NCBI RefSeq assembly: GCF_910592395.1
Contig: NC_088308.1
Coordinates: forward strand, 19,361,501 to 19,421,500
Direction: 5' to 3'
Length of the DNA: 60,000 nucleotides
Source: Lineus longissimus
Taxonomy: Eukaryota; Nemertea; Pilidiophora; Heteronemertea; Lineidae
Below the pieces are notes generated by a model that worked only from the letters and a program-made list of their open reading frames with translations, had not been told where the DNA came from and searched no databases. The position numbers and the translations under genes were made by a program. How positions within the stretch are numbered: position 1 is the first letter of the stretch; each line of letters opens with the position of its first letter. Shown piece after piece: positions 1-12,460 of this stretch.

Positions 1-156
1 TCATTTTGGAAAACGAAGGTAATTTCCTTTTTGATACGAGACGTAAAAGTATTTCCGAAGAAATCTAATAGGTTGTTGCTAGTTGGGAGTTGCATGTTTG
101 CTGAAGTAACTTCAGATTATTATTATTTCTACATAAGGTAGAACAAGAGCAAAAAG

Positions 157-830
157 TGACACTAACTAATGCAGGTGTCACGATTTAGCAGCACGTGCCT
201 TTTGTTTAGTATTACTTACCTGATTATACCTACATGTAGTCTTAGTTACCTGATTACAGTCTTTAGTTACCATGCAGTAGAACTAGGAGTGAAAACAACA
301 CGGCATCAATGATATGTCACGTTTTCTTAGGTGACCCGATTGCAGCGCAGCACGTGACTTGCCTTGTTCGATATTAAAAACAATAAAGCCTGTTTGAAAG
401 CCATCTCACCAGAGGTTGTTGGATATTGAGCTTGACTTCACCTCAGCCTTAAAGTACTTGACCATATTTGGCAGCAGTATTGGCAGAAAGCTGAGACAGT
501 GGTGTCCTTTTAGGAGGAGGAAAAAGCAACACTAACAGTAATGGACATGTCGCGTTTACTCAAGTGAACTGATTGCAACAGCACGTTTGGTAAAGTTGCG
601 TGAACTCATGATGTACTTTGTTTGGTGAATTCATCCGATTACACCTCGGTGCTTTTAAAAAAAATAAAGCTATGATCATAATCCTGATACGTGTTTTTGC
701 CTCTTGCTGAGGTTGTCGGGTGTCGAAAGCAAATTATGAGTTCACCCTTTCTTTCGAACCTGTCCAGTGTACTCTATGAAGTTATATTTGGCTGCAATAT
801 CTGGGGATAAAGCATCAGCAAATGTCACAG
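157..830. repeat. Degenerate direct repeats, about three blocks
   Basis: Similar blocks recur near 157-205, 293-365 and 525-600. Each has a GTCACG or GTCGCG core followed by a gap and an AGCACGT motif. A second pair sits at about 415-500 and 712-826, sharing a TTGTYGG start and an ATATTTGGC core. The copies are diverged and spaced a few hundred bases apart, so this looks like an old local duplication. I see no coding signal. Confidence 0.4.
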
Positions 831-2334
831 GTTGTTATCGGGAAGTCTCTAGGCGGCTAAACCTCTTCTTTTTCCCCATTAACAATATAGTATTTGTTGA
901 CAAATTAGTTTATATATAGCTGGTAATGGTTGTAGGGAGTACACAGTGAGGGTGGTAGCTAAGAAGAGTTTGCAACTATGGTGACAATGCTGTTAACCCC
1001 TACTTGTTTTAGACATTGGAGCAGACTTGTTCCTGTCTGGTTTAGACATGTTAACTCGCATATATCCTTTAATACACACCCACATTAATGCCCACAGATG
1101 CTATATTTGTTCCGGGAATATAACTTCCGGCGCTGACTACCAAATATCGTAAACAAGCTTGATTCTCGGGGCTTTCTGAGTGCCATTTCCATTCATATAA
1201 AGAACACCAGGAGTGCTGGTACCGAAGTTGCCAGTTAATATCCCCGGATGTTAACTTGAAGGTGTAGATGCGACCTGTACTTTAGCCAATGAGGAGAAAG
1301 TTTCAAGGGTTGCATGGTGCAGGGCTGTAGAAGCACACTTAGACCCCTGAATTCCTCAGGATGAGTCCAACAAAGACAAGAGTATAAAACTGATTTTGCT
1401 TCAAACCAGGACAAATGTACATTTCATTTGGATCCATGCACTGTCACTGAGTGAACTTTTCTCAAGTCAAAGAAACGAAAAGCTTCTGAGACGTATTATT
1501 ATAGTAGCCAATGTTGGCTTCCCGTTTAACATAGTTTCTGAAAATTGTAACATTATATGTTTCAAACAAAGATTGATTTCTATATTTGATGAAATAAGAA
1601 CTCCTTTGTCCACACAATTTGAATTTTACACCGACAGAATATCTTCTTTTTTCTCATTGACATTTGAGAGAGTTCGACTTTCTGTTTTGAGATTTTTTAT
1701 CCTTCATGGGATTGGCTTGGTGGACCGCTTTCTGTCATTATTTAGGGCATGCCACCAGCACAAGGTTTGGAGTTGGCAGAGTTGGCACTGAAAGACAGAT
1801 TTGACACAAGACGTTATTGGACTTGCACTTATCAGGTGCCATCAAATTTGGGAAGGAAAATCGGAAATGGCTCCAGCCAGCTTCTCATAACGAATTTTTA
1901 CCGGCACTGATATGATGAAGTTGCTGCTGTTTTGTCTTAGAGTGTCCCTCCGTCTAAGTGTGTCAGGGGCATTAATTCATGCGAAGAATTATCACAAGTA
2001 GTTATCGGACATTGAGCTGGAATCATGCTAACGTAGGCACTACGAATTCAGGAAATATTTTGGCGATAGTGACGTCGAATTAGCCTCCACGGCACCTGAA
2101 CAATGAAGTACCTGGTCAACACCAAGTACATAAGTTCTGAGTCATTCCCGATTGGGCCGGATATATGGTTCATGTAAATTATTATTATTCGACAGTTACT
2201 ACTGAAAGATGTTTGGTAGTGACTTAAAATGGAGTTCCTCAACTGCACAAAGACTTCTGATATGAACTCTGGCGATTTCTTCTGTCGAATTGATGACAGA
2301 GTCATCTCGGTCTCAACTCAAGAGGAGTGAGCAG
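831..2334. other. Non-coding stretch, nothing recognised
   Basis: No ATG-initiated reading frame here resembles a known family. The longest open frame, about 1396-1791 (+), starts at a TTG and has no recognisable domain. Part of this stretch may be 5' flank or promoter of the receptor gene downstream, but I could not identify a core promoter. Confidence 0.5.
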
Positions 2335-2398
2335 AGTTGATCAACATGCTCAAATTTACCAGAGAAAGTTGACCAACATGCTTGAATTTATCAAAGAG
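2335..2398 (+). repeat. 32-bp tandem duplication before the receptor start
   Basis: Two imperfect copies of a 32-bp unit lie at 2335-2366 and 2367-2398, each beginning AGTTGAYCAACATGCT. Each copy contributes one ATG, creating the two short upstream ORFs annotated separately. The array ends six bases before the receptor start codon. Confidence 0.8.
2346..2372 (+). promoter_or_regulatory. Upstream ORF 1 (8 codons)
   Basis: ATG at 2346 runs eight codons to TGA at 2370-2372, inside the first copy of the 32-bp duplication. It would be scanned before the receptor start if transcription begins upstream, which the sequence alone cannot show. Confidence 0.45.
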
Positions 2399-2407
2399 TC
2401 AACATGA
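2378..2407 (+). promoter_or_regulatory. Upstream ORF 2 overlapping the receptor start
   Basis: ATG at 2378 runs nine codons and ends at TGA 2405-2407, overlapping the receptor ATG at 2404 in an ATGA arrangement. It is the duplicate of upstream ORF 1. Such overlaps can allow stop-start reinitiation or reduce translation of the main frame. Its use depends on the unmapped transcription start. Confidence 0.45.
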
Positions 2408-3432
2408 GTGCGCTGCATTTTCCAAATCTTGGCCTGCTGCCAATGCAGACACCATATTCGAATATCAAACCAGTCTCATTGTCCGAAGAGGAAAGACTAT
2501 TTGATGCCATCTTGTTCGTCGTCGACATAGTTATACCGCCATTGCTGATTATATTTGGCTTAATCGGTAATTTTTTGTCTTTTCTTTTGCTAAGTCAGCC
2601 CCAGCATGCAAAGCAGACAACGTGCTTTTACATGAGGGCCTTAGCAGTATTCGACAGCTCAATTCTCCTGCTGAAGGTCACACTTCGGACGGCAATAAAT
2701 TACAACCAGGGACTTTTATTGGGTCCTGGATTATGGCCGTACATCTGCCCGGCTAATGCTTTTGTCAATTGCACCTTTGGCTTTTCAAACTGGACCATTG
2801 CAGTCATGACATTGGACCGTTTCATCGCGGTGAAGTTTCCATTGAAAGCAGCGTCGTTGTGCACTATACACAAATGTAAAGTGTCAGTCGCAATCAATTT
2901 CGTTATTTCGTTCCTTTTGACGATTCCTCATTCCTTTCGTAATTCCAGAAGTAAAGATGCTGTCGTCCAACGAGAGATATGCACAGTTTCTGATCCTTTT
3001 CCGCCATGGTGGGACAAAACTATGGCGTTAATTCATTCTTCCTGTATGTTCACCATCCCCTTCTTTACCATTCTTATCCTCAACATTTTGATAATCTTGA
3101 CGCTCATTGAGCAGCGTATGGGAAGCACTAAGCTTCAGGTTCAAAATGTCGACAAAAAAGAAGGACATATTACCGTCCTGCTTTTCATCATAACTATGAT
3201 ATTTTTCGTTACGAATATCCCATGGTCCGTCGACCAATGGATTTGGGATCTAGGACTACTCAACTCGTCCCATGGATTAGACGTCAAGCTACGGAAAGTT
3301 GTGTATGAAATAGAAGTTTTGTTCTTATTTATAAATCCCTCTGTAAATTTTTACATCTACTGTCTTGCTTGTCGAAAATTTAGAGGGGACATCAGAACAC
3401 TGCTTTGTAATTGCCTGAATAGAATGAAATAA
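2404..3432 (+). CDS. Class A (rhodopsin-like) G-protein-coupled receptor, probably peptide receptor
   Basis: This 342-residue, single-exon frame encodes a seven-transmembrane receptor that would act at the plasma membrane. Estimated helices are TM1 33-62, TM2 73-97, TM3 117-143, TM4 160-177, TM5 207-235, TM6 256-280 and TM7 296-321. Class A marks are visible: GN in TM1 (55-56), LAVFD in TM2 (80-84), DRF at the end of TM3 (138-140, a variant of DRY), Cys115 and Cys193 able to form the TM3-loop 2 disulfide, and NPSVNFY in TM7 (311-317). The N-terminus is short with no obvious signal peptide. The start is the first in-frame ATG after a stop at 2383-2385. The overall look recalls FMRFamide-type or thyrotropin-releasing-hormone-type orphan receptors expanded in lophotrochozoans, but the ligand cannot be read from sequence. 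No break or frameshift is seen. Two upstream ORFs precede it, and AATAAA overlaps the stop codon (3428-3433). Confidence 0.9.
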   Translation: MSALHFPNLGLLPMQTPYSNIKPVSLSEEERLFDAILFVVDIVIPPLLIIFGLIGNFLSFLLLSQPQHAKQTTCFYMRALAVFDSSILLLKVTLRTAINYNQGLLLGPGLWPYICPANAFVNCTFGFSNWTIAVMTLDRFIAVKFPLKAASLCTIHKCKVSVAINFVISFLLTIPHSFRNSRSKDAVVQREICTVSDPFPPWWDKTMALIHSSCMFTIPFFTILILNILIILTLIEQRMGSTKLQVQNVDKKEGHITVLLFIITMIFFVTNIPWSVDQWIWDLGLLNSSHGLDVKLRKVVYEIEVLFLFINPSVNFYIYCLACRKFRGDIRTLLCNCLNRMK

Positions 3433-3643
3433 ATTGATAATTTACAGCAGATGCATGATGTCATGCAGATAACATGTCCTTTTCATGAAAAATAGTGCTT
3501 TCCGAAACTCGTCTTTGAGATGTAATTTGTATTGTTCCTGTCACACATCCAATCAGTGCTAGGAGCTGAGGTCACTTCTGGTACGATGACAAATTGAGGA
3601 AAGGGTTAGATGGAGGAAACTTGTGGCCGTCTGCTGTGCAACC

Positions 3644-3683
<40 letters not shown>

Positions 3684-4240
3684 ATGATAATGATCTATTC
3701 CGCACATTATGGGTTTCCTAATGTCCAGCTAACATCAGGCAGTCTGGATATCAAGTTAATATCAACTTGATACCAGTCGTGCCGGATGTCGACTTTTAGG
3801 AAATAAAGAATTATCCGTTGGGAATTTCGATGTGACAACTAAGGAATGGCGAAAAGGATTCCAATCACTTGAGCAGTACGAGCGATTGTTACTTCATTGG
3901 CATTGACAATTTCCCCACGTTCCTTCTGGAAAGACTCCTCTAGCTGTCCTGAACATGATGAAATAAAAGGTTTTGGTCCAAATGTCTGCTCTACCTTAGC
4001 AGTGTTTCAGGTCATCAAAATAGCCAATGGAGTTACTGTCAAGTGATAAACGCTTCTCATCACATTTTAAAACATGTTTGGGTTAACTTACTGCTCCTTG
4101 GCATATTGGGTAAACATATGTTTCTTGATGCAAGGAAGTAAGTAAACCCAATGGCTAGGACACTTAGCACATCATGTCTTTGCTGAAGAAAGCTTGATGA
4201 AAATTCGAATGCCGGAATCTCATCCATATTTAAGAGGAGG
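3433..4240 (+). other. Receptor 3' flank with candidate poly(A) signals
   Basis: No gene is seen. AATAAA occurs at 3428-3433, overlapping the receptor stop, and again at 3962-3967. The second is a plausible cleavage signal giving a 3' UTR of about 0.5 kb. A (GAT)n tract lies inside. Confidence 0.4.
3645..3694. repeat. (GAT)n microsatellite
   Basis: About twelve uninterrupted GAT units run from 3645 to 3682, decaying into imperfect units up to 3694. It probably lies in the receptor 3' UTR or just beyond. Confidence 0.95.
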
Positions 4241-4242
4241 AA

Positions 4243-4330
4243 CCTTATAGCCTCGTGGTTAATACTGCTGTTCACCAAGAAATAGGGCCCTGGTTCCATT
4301 CTGGGACCAAAACCCAGATTGTGTTTCTGG
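4243..4330 (+). repeat. tRNA-derived SINE-like head
   Basis: TAGCCTCGTGGTTAA near 4250 resembles a Pol III A box, and GGTTCCATTCTGG near 4293 resembles a B box, at tRNA-like spacing. No cloverleaf can be folded with confidence, so this is a diverged SINE or tRNA pseudogene. Related heads occur near 4722 and 38430. Confidence 0.4.
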
Positions 4331-4721
4331 ATGAGCTGGTGTGGCATTCAAGGAACTAAAATTCCTGGCAAAAGGTTTGATATTGATACCAGGTTGATCA
4401 CAAATTCTTGTCACAGGCACCTGTGACACCACTGTTGAGCAATTTTTGTCGTGAGTGTGCAATCATGATCGTGGGTTGCTGTGATTTAGATGGCTCATTT
4501 GTTAGGCACTTCAACTGACACAAATCTCAACCAGATTAATTCAGATCCGATCTTGATGAACAGCATTAAGAAGGGCTTTTGTTTCTTCACCAACCTGATC
4601 TTATTAAATCCATTTGCTATAATTAGCAATTTCAATTAGTGTCAATTGCCCTTGGCAGGTCTTGTCACCTTTCCTCTCAACCTGCGTGAGATGTCATTAC
4701 AGGTGACAATGAAGAAGCCTC

Positions 4722-4795
4722 ATAACTCAATGGTTTAGCACTACCTGTTAACATGCCTGACAGCTAGGATACTAAGTCTGGACATTTTGTTCCAT
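4722..4795 (+). repeat. Second tRNA-like SINE fragment
   Basis: A TAACTCAATGGTTTAGCAC segment resembles an A box and is followed about 35 bases later by a GGATACTAAGTCTGG segment in B-box position. It is more diverged than the copy at 4243 and could be chance. Confidence 0.25.
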
Positions 4796-7700
4796 TTTCC
4801 ACTGACTGAGGTGTTTATTCCAAGTCCTCAAAGCAATATGCGGAAAGGATTTTAAATAGTTTCATTTTCTGTCAATATGTAGGCTGCTTTAGAATCCAGT
4901 ATCATCAGCTGCTGTTAATTGTAGGATGTATGTTTGTATGAAAATATGCCTTTGAAGCTTCGAAACTTTTGAAGTGCCTAAAGTTAACAAAGTAAACAGT
5001 ATCAATTGTCTCCCTGGGATTGCTGTAATGTCATTGGCAGATATTGAATATCAAAGATATGATACCTTCAACAAATGGAACCGATTTCTATTGATCTTTG
5101 AACCTGTATAAAAAATGTTCTTTGAGTTTTGGTATCATGATGACATGACATTTCCGGATGGAAAAAGTCTTAGGGATTGAAATGATGTTTGGTATTGTGA
5201 ATAGATGTAGGATTCACTTCTCGTTTGAGATATCTACAAAAGCTCAAAATAAACATGCTTTTGGATGCTGTTTTGAATTCAAAGGAGATAAAAGGTAGGA
5301 GCCAGGTGGGCCAAATTAGGGTTTACAAAGCATACACAGGTGTCTCTACTAGGCTCGTCTGAGGATATTTCCGTATCACATCAAACCAGACCTAATAACA
5401 AATCTCGATGGACTGATACTGCCTTTAGACCATATATATCTTTGATTATTGTTTTCTTCCCATTTGTTGTAAAGAAACTCAAATAACAGGCTATCCTAAT
5501 GGACTTTCCATTTCCCGTTTGAACCCAGTTGCATCAAAGCCAAATAAACATAACAAAATAGTAACAAATACCATCGACCAAACAACCTGGCCTCGGGCGT
5601 ACACAGTAAACCCTTACACAGTATTTTGATCGAAGAGGATTGAAATAGATATCAGATTGAACAGAAATACCATATACGATTTTGATGACTCATTTTCATC
5701 AGTTTACCCAATTTTTGGAGAAAAATCCAATTTGATTACATATGTATACAAATGCAGAAAATCGAAAAATTGATGTGTCCTTACAATCGGGTTTTCCACT
5801 CCGATTCTAGAAAAATGAATACTTTCATATTCATAAAGGTTAGACTATCATATATTCTTAGGAATCAATTTCTATGGACCTTTGGTAATAATCGACATGA
5901 TGTGCCTGAAATAATTAAACCCTTGGTATATCGTGACGTCAACAGGGGTCTTCCTATTCCGGTTGCCTCTGACACAGTTTTCCTTCAAAATGTCATCCAG
6001 GGTCTTGCGACATGAAATGCTTTATATATCGTAAGGGGTCGCATGACTAAAGGCAAATGACATCATTCGGGTAGTTTCTCATTTACTTCCCTTGAAAGAT
6101 TTAACAATGAAAAAGTAAATAGCCTCAAAGTTTCTTGATACATGTATATTTGTACAAAAAGTACTTTGTCTCCTTTAACTTCAAAATGGCATTCATGTCA
6201 TCTAAGACCAACTTTTGACCCAGGACACTCTGTGCATGTCCAGAGGGGGAGGAGCGGGTACAAAGTTTGCCATTAAGCAGCACTGCGCAGGGGTAAGAGA
6301 ATGACATCAGTTGGGTATTTTCCAATGAACCACCAACTGAACTATAAAAGCAGCCTGTATATTTCAATGATGGGCCTCCTTCTTTGGAAGACTACTCTAA
6401 AGTTAAAATCAAATGTCATCCAGGGCCTTCTTGCCTGGATGTTATATGAACAACTCCTTTGGGATATTTGGTTAAATTACTAATGGTTAATGACGTCATT
6501 GAGATATCCTCCCATCAAAGTTAAATTGTATCATTATCAGGTCTAATCAATAAGGGTTACTCTTGATTTAAGATACTCGTATAACTGCTACATTCCTGCT
6601 CAAGGCCATACTTCCCGGATGACATGGATAATCCTCACTAAGAGTTGTTTGAAATGACTCCCACAGAATGACGTCAATGGGATTCCTTTAAAAGAAGGCG
6701 GCCAGTGTAATGGCAGGATTGCCAGACTCTTGTTTTGTGTATAGTTTACAATCACCGATCAAATGAAAGTATATCAGACACGGGTATCAGAAACCAAAGC
6801 TTATCTTGGTCTGTTCTATACTAAGATTTAAAAACTCACAATTTTTATTTGGGGGATTACAAAGATTCCTTCAGTTGTTAAGTCAAAAATATTTTTTTTG
6901 CAATTTTTATTTTTAAAAAAAGAAATATAAGGTTATTTGTGAAATCCACAAAAACAGAACTCCTGCTTTAAAATACATGCATGTATCTTCAATTCATTTG
7001 TGTTGCCAGTTCAACATTATTATTATCAAACTAAAATCCTTGACTCTGACACTGACTCCTTAAAGTCATCTACCTTTATATCAAGATATTGAGATAGCCC
7101 TGATGTGATTGAGCCAAGATTTATTCACATTACTGTAGAGAAATTGTACCCGACATGGTAAATTTCATCCATTGTGTGTAAGCTTTCAGAAGATATTGCC
7201 CAATTATCTCAAATCATGCATTCAAGGTCTGAAATTTCAAACAATTGTGATAGCACTTGATGTTTAAAGATTGAATAAGACACGATATATGTGAAATCAT
7301 ATCCATTTGCGGTATTGGAATTATATTAGAGATACATTAAGACCTTTACTCTTTGTTGTTTCGGTTTGTTATTTCTAACATAATGCTGAAAAGGAATAAA
7401 ATAACATTTAAAAATAGATAAAAGTGTCAATACATTTAGACTTCTACCCTTGCTACATGTAGTCTCTTAATGCAAGTAGTGCTCAGATTAAGTAATATAA
7501 TGACGTTTTAGAAACAGATGATATCGAAACTTATGTTATGTTCATAACCTTGTAACTATTTTTAGCTCTGATCAGCTGGTAAAAGTCTCCCGACTTTGTT
7601 AAAAGAGGGGAGGAGGGTACCTATCCCGGTGAAAAATGCCATGTTGACGTTCTCAATGCTCACTGTGCCTCTAAAAATCAAAAGCAATGCTGTTCTAATC

Positions 7701-9345
7701 TGCTTACCCTTTAATAGAGATGTTCTGCTGTGATAAGACTTTTATTATCAAACAAATGAGCACAAATGCATCTCCTTATTTGTGCTTGGGCATTATTTTA
7801 TTTGGTGTTAAATATCTGTGGCAACCTTTAAAATGTCACAGATGCAATCAGACCACTTCTGTCATGAAAACTACCCTAAGACATTTTGTAGACCTTGTTA
7901 TCAAAGTCATACAAACCTTATTGATAAGCAAGAAGATCTAAAGCGATTTTTAAATTGAATTCCTTGCGGTGATGGGAGAAATCATTGAAAAAGATAACGT
8001 GCCTTTCGTTACACGAATGACGCACATTGTGGTTCCGAAAAACGTTTCAATCTTGTCAGCAGTTGTCTTGTACAGGTACCAGTTTCTAATACTAAGCAGC
8101 CTTGTGCATTTGAAGTTATTGGCTTTAAGCAAACATTGCTATTGTGAAGTGATGAATTGGCTCACTGTCAAAGGGTGACTGTAGATTTGGGCCAGGTAGG
8201 CAAGATAATTTCTTACTGAGTTGTTGATAGGTGTCTCTCCTTATGTGTAGGCTGTCTGCCAATGAAGTTCGGTAAGTCAGAATGTAGTTTGCAGCATTAA
8301 AATCAGTGATTTCAGCCTTAATATCTTCAATGCTTCTGTATAAAAGTCATTTGCACCAATGCCAGATACTCATGGAAATGATCACGCTGGTTGAAAAAAG
8401 ATAACAAAGGCTATTAGCTTTCTGTATGATATGTTCCCACTTCAAAGTGCAGAAATGTGTGGGCGTAGCTTTGAAGTGTGTTCGATGTTCTTGTTGTTGT
8501 GTCTTAAGTAAGGTAACAATGGTTTTTGCTCTGGTTAATTAGCCGTATAACATTTTTCATGTGACTTAGCGGAAGTGAATGGCTTCAAAATGTGCTGTTA
8601 ATCATAACATTTTCACAATTTTTGTAAAATGCAAATTCTAACATGAAGAAAAGTTTTTGACAAAACAAATATTATCATAGTTTAGATCCATTACAGTGAT
8701 AATTTACTTAGGAAAATACAGTTCTTGTCCTTTAAAGCGTTCTCAAATGAGCGATTTTTGACGCAGCAACAATCAAAGTAGCCATGGCGATTCTGATTAG
8801 ATAATGGCCGCCAATATGGTAAACATCGTATTGTCATGGCTATGTTGTTGGTTGCGGTGATAAAAATCACTTGTTTGCAGTGTTCTTTACTTAAAAATAA
8901 ATTGATCAACTGACATTTATGATCAAAGTTTGCCATGTTGTTGCATGTGAATTTTGTTTTGAGTACATAGAAAAGGATCCGATGAAACAGAAAAATACAT
9001 TCAAAGGGCAAAGAAAACAAAGTGGCTTCAAAAGCAATGTCTTTTCTCTGTTGAATTTCAAATGCGTTTGAGTGGAACAAATGACTTTGAGGAGATGATG
9101 ATTATTGTCGCGTAAAAGCAAAGAGCTATTTGACTCATCATATCTGGGGTTTAAAGATAAATGTCTAAAAAAGTGCTAAAAAGCCTACTCATGTCTATAT
9201 GTTTTACTGCATAGGAACCCATTTCAGTTGCTATATTTATCTTCTCTCCCACCCACTGCCTGGGGCATATTATCATTGTCAGTTTGTTGCTAAAAATGAC
9301 CCAGTGTCTTCGCTTTTAGTCTGAGTATCCTGTTTGTCATACATG
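4796..9345. other. AT-rich non-coding stretch
   Basis: About 4.5 kb with no reading frame that I can link to a protein family. The ORFs present are short, overlap on both strands and look like chance. I see no RNA gene or clear transposon boundary. Confidence 0.5.
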
Positions 9346-9642
9346 TTTCCTGCCGGTGTGCCTGTTAAAAATAATCTATTTTCAACATCCCATTAAGGGG
9401 CAGAAGCAGATCAGCATTTAGAGAAACGTCAAAGATTTCTTTGAAACCGAGAGTGAAGCGCCTTGATCCCCTCCCCTGGAAGCTTACCAAGCTCCCCAGC
9501 CATGGCTAATATTAGATTGTCATGTGTCCAAATTACCCCTGTTACGGGCAAAAGAAGCCATCCATGGACCTTTGCGTGTCATCTAATCTCGTTTCCTTCC
9601 GGTGTGCCTGACAAATATAATCTATTTCTCCATCCCATTTAG
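9346..9642. repeat. Two 53-bp direct repeats 244 bp apart
   Basis: 9346-9398 and 9590-9642 align over about 53 bases. Both contain CCGGTGTGCCTG, then ATAATCTATTT, then a CATCCCATT segment. Several mismatches separate them. The intervening sequence is unassigned. Confidence 0.65.
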
Positions 9643-10439
9643 GCATTCTTATGTGACAATCTAGAGCTCATTACACCCTCGTGAGAAACTTGGACAAATC
9701 AGCGATTGCGTGCGGCGTCCCCAAGGTGCCTTCCGAGCTAAATGTTGTGCTTTATTCCTGCTGTGCTTGTCAAGAAAAACATGATGTAGATGAAAGGGAT
9801 GAAGGATCGGACACTGGCTACTTTCTCATGTCGAGGAGAAAAACAATGATGCCCTTTTTTGGTGCAGAAGTGAATCAGCAGGGAGGAGGTTCTCCCCTAA
9901 TCACAGGGAGTGGACGTTTTTATTCTGTATTATTAGTGTTAATGGAACAGGCGGGGGAAGCTTTCCCCGGTTAGTAAAAATGACCAGCGGTATAAGATAT
10001 AGATGAAAGGCTTTCTTTTATTTATCATTAGAGTTATCATATTCTAGAAGTAAGTTGCATTCTCTGTTATATAAAACACTGCATAAGCAAGCTATTTAAA
10101 TTGCTTGACTCCAGACAATTGATGACACACAGAAGTTGGCCAAAGTGTCTGCAGTTCAGTCTCACCACAGTCCCCATTAACCAAATAACAAACAAATAAT
10201 TAGTAGTATCTATGGTTACTAGTCGGTTGTGATGGACTAACACCTGATCCTTTTCTCCAGCAATCAGTCGAGGCATCAGATTCATTAATATGATCTCTCT
10301 AGATTGGGAATGATACCAGACCATTGTTTTATGGTTACATATATGGGGACATTTCTTGCACAAGCATTTTATTTTCATAGATTATGTGATTATTGAAATT
10401 TGAAAATAAAATCCTCCATTGCCATGATGTGTAGTATGC
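9643..10439. other. Unassigned stretch
   Basis: No family-level similarity is recognisable in short open frames at about 9681-9974 (+) and 10067-10378 (-). I see no repeat or RNA structure. Confidence 0.45.
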
Positions 10440-10970
10440 GTATGATTCTGTCACCTTTCAAATCCTTTGCAGCCACCTTCTTCAACCCAAAGGTTACCCT
10501 GAATGATTCATTACAGACATTTCATGAATCGTATGGCCAGTATTCTCTTGATTATTTTAACAATAATGAAGTGCTTTATTCTTGCAGCCTTTTGACCTTT
10601 GGGTATCCCCAATGATTCACTTTTTATTGTAACTATCATCCCTCAATGGAAGCAACTGTATCCGACTCTAAAGATGCTTCTTTGTGACGGCTGTGACTTT
10701 TTCTGCATTGGTTGTTCATTCCTTTGGCATTTTGTCGTCATTGTTAAAAGAACCCATTCATCTGACCTTTGGTCACCTTATTCACCCTCACCTTTAAGTT
10801 ACTGGTATCAAAAGAACTCTTGATCATGTTTCAGGACATTCCCTTCTTGACCTTTGGGAGAGCCGCCTGATTCACCCAAAGATGACATGAATTTTAGTCA
10901 CAGGAAATCCCTTGTGAGCGTCATAGTGATGGTTTTCCCTTCCGTTGACCTTTGGGTGTGCCTTCTCAAG
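10440..10970 (+). repeat. Degenerate repeat with recurring TGACCTTTGG motif
   Basis: TTGACCTTTGGG or a close variant occurs near 10589, 10766, 10850 and 10945. It is often followed within about 20 bases by GATTCAC or TTCACCC. Spacing is uneven (about 85-175 bases), so this is a decayed tandem array, not a regular satellite. TGACCT is also the complement of a nuclear-receptor half-site. Confidence 0.45.
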
Positions 10971-12043
10971 ATGAGATTACGAAATGATCAATTTGGAACC
11001 AAATGCACTGTCCTTATTAAAATAGAGAGGTGTCCGCTAAGGGAGGTTGTGTACCGACAGCAGGGTTTCTGGATACCCCGTATCCAGGGGCTTTGTGTAC
11101 AGTTGCACACTTTACTTATGATAACAGAAATATCTCATCTCTCTGACATCTGAATAGGATTGATGGAAAAACGGAAGAAGTCTATGATGCAACTAGTGGA
11201 GGGCGTTCATAACTGCTTGGCTGCGTATGCTGACCTTCAAACGCTTTAAGAATATTACTCGCCAATCAACAAGTGAATAATGAAGTGTCTGCCACTGACA
11301 GAGTGACATGTTCCTTTGAGTCCCAGCGTCCTCTTACTGCTGGTGTTATTGATATGAATGGTCTCGGAATGAATCGATGGAGTGGGCTTTGGCCATGTGC
11401 CATTGGCATATAATTTCGTATTTTTTATCTCTATATGGCTTCCATGACATTTTTCGGTGAAGTTGTAAATGATCTCCTAAATAGTTTACCAAACAAGTCC
11501 AATCCCTACCTAATAACATACTCTGTGCCTTGTGTGTCAAGATAACAGAACAGGATTCAGCAGTACCCACAAGATAACAGGTAATCCAGCAGTCCCCTCG
11601 TACGAAACTGTGTGTCAACGAAAATATTGCAGTGTCGGGCCAACACTATGATTTTACATATCCACAAAGTTTCTAATAAATTTTCCAAAATTCAGTTTGG
11701 TTTCATTATCCTCATATTGACAAAATTTTATGCCGATACATGGCACATTTTCGGATGAAGCTCTTCATCAGAAGGCTTGATTCAATTTCTAAGTTTTAAT
11801 CCGATTTTAATTAGAACCAAAAAAAGGGCAATCTAACTTCAAAGCAAGAGAATTACTGGTTTAATTCAAAATCATTCTTGTGTGTTGTACCGAATAGGTA
11901 ATGCCAGTTCATAATGAAGATGTGCAAATCAGTTTTGAGGAGAAGTGAATTGACTGGTGGAGGATGTATAGTATCTGATTCTATAGATGTTAAATAATCT
12001 TGAGGTGGGATGTATGGATTGCCACCCTGAGGTCTTCAATTCC
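10971..12043. other. Unassigned stretch
   Basis: No supported gene, RNA or repeat boundary is seen. Reading frames are short and lack recognisable domains. Confidence 0.45.
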
Positions 12044-12460
12044 TAGCTTTATGGCTCACCGTAGGAGAGTCTATACAATACCGCAGTGTCCGTTGTCCAA
12101 TGTCATCTGTTGTCGTCAAAAACAGTGGCACATTTCTTAACCGCTAGGGCTATGAACTTGAAATTTTGTACACAGGACCCCAGGTCAGGTGATCTCTGGC
12201 ACTGAATTTCTGTCTGATCTGATTCTTGACTTGGCCTCCAGGAGGCCAAAAGTGGAAACCTTAAAAGTGTGATATCTCTCTTATAAGTGACTCTTTTTTC
12301 GATAGAATTTTATGGTAGGTACTCTGAACAAGGATACATCACACATCCTACGCGTTTTTGATTTGACCTTCATATAGCATGTTTCTTAATCAGCGTGAAT
12401 TCCTAACCACCAAATGACTATACGGGGAGCACAATGGCTCCTGGCCTTTCATTTAATTTG
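12044..12460 (+). mobile_element. Dispersed GCTCACC/GGTGAGC repeat family, copy a
   Basis: The copy begins with TGGCTCACCGTAGG followed by AGTCTATACAATACCG, matching copy e near 42433-42465. Inside, a segment with TTTCTTAACCGCTAGGGCTA also matches copy e. It ends with GGGGAGCACAATGGCTCCTGG, an eroded form of the family's right end. It is non-coding and diverged. Confidence 0.65.

Noticed and set aside
1396-1791. 131-codon open frame on the + strand
   Set aside because: Starts at TTG, not ATG, has no recognisable domain and no clear splice sites.
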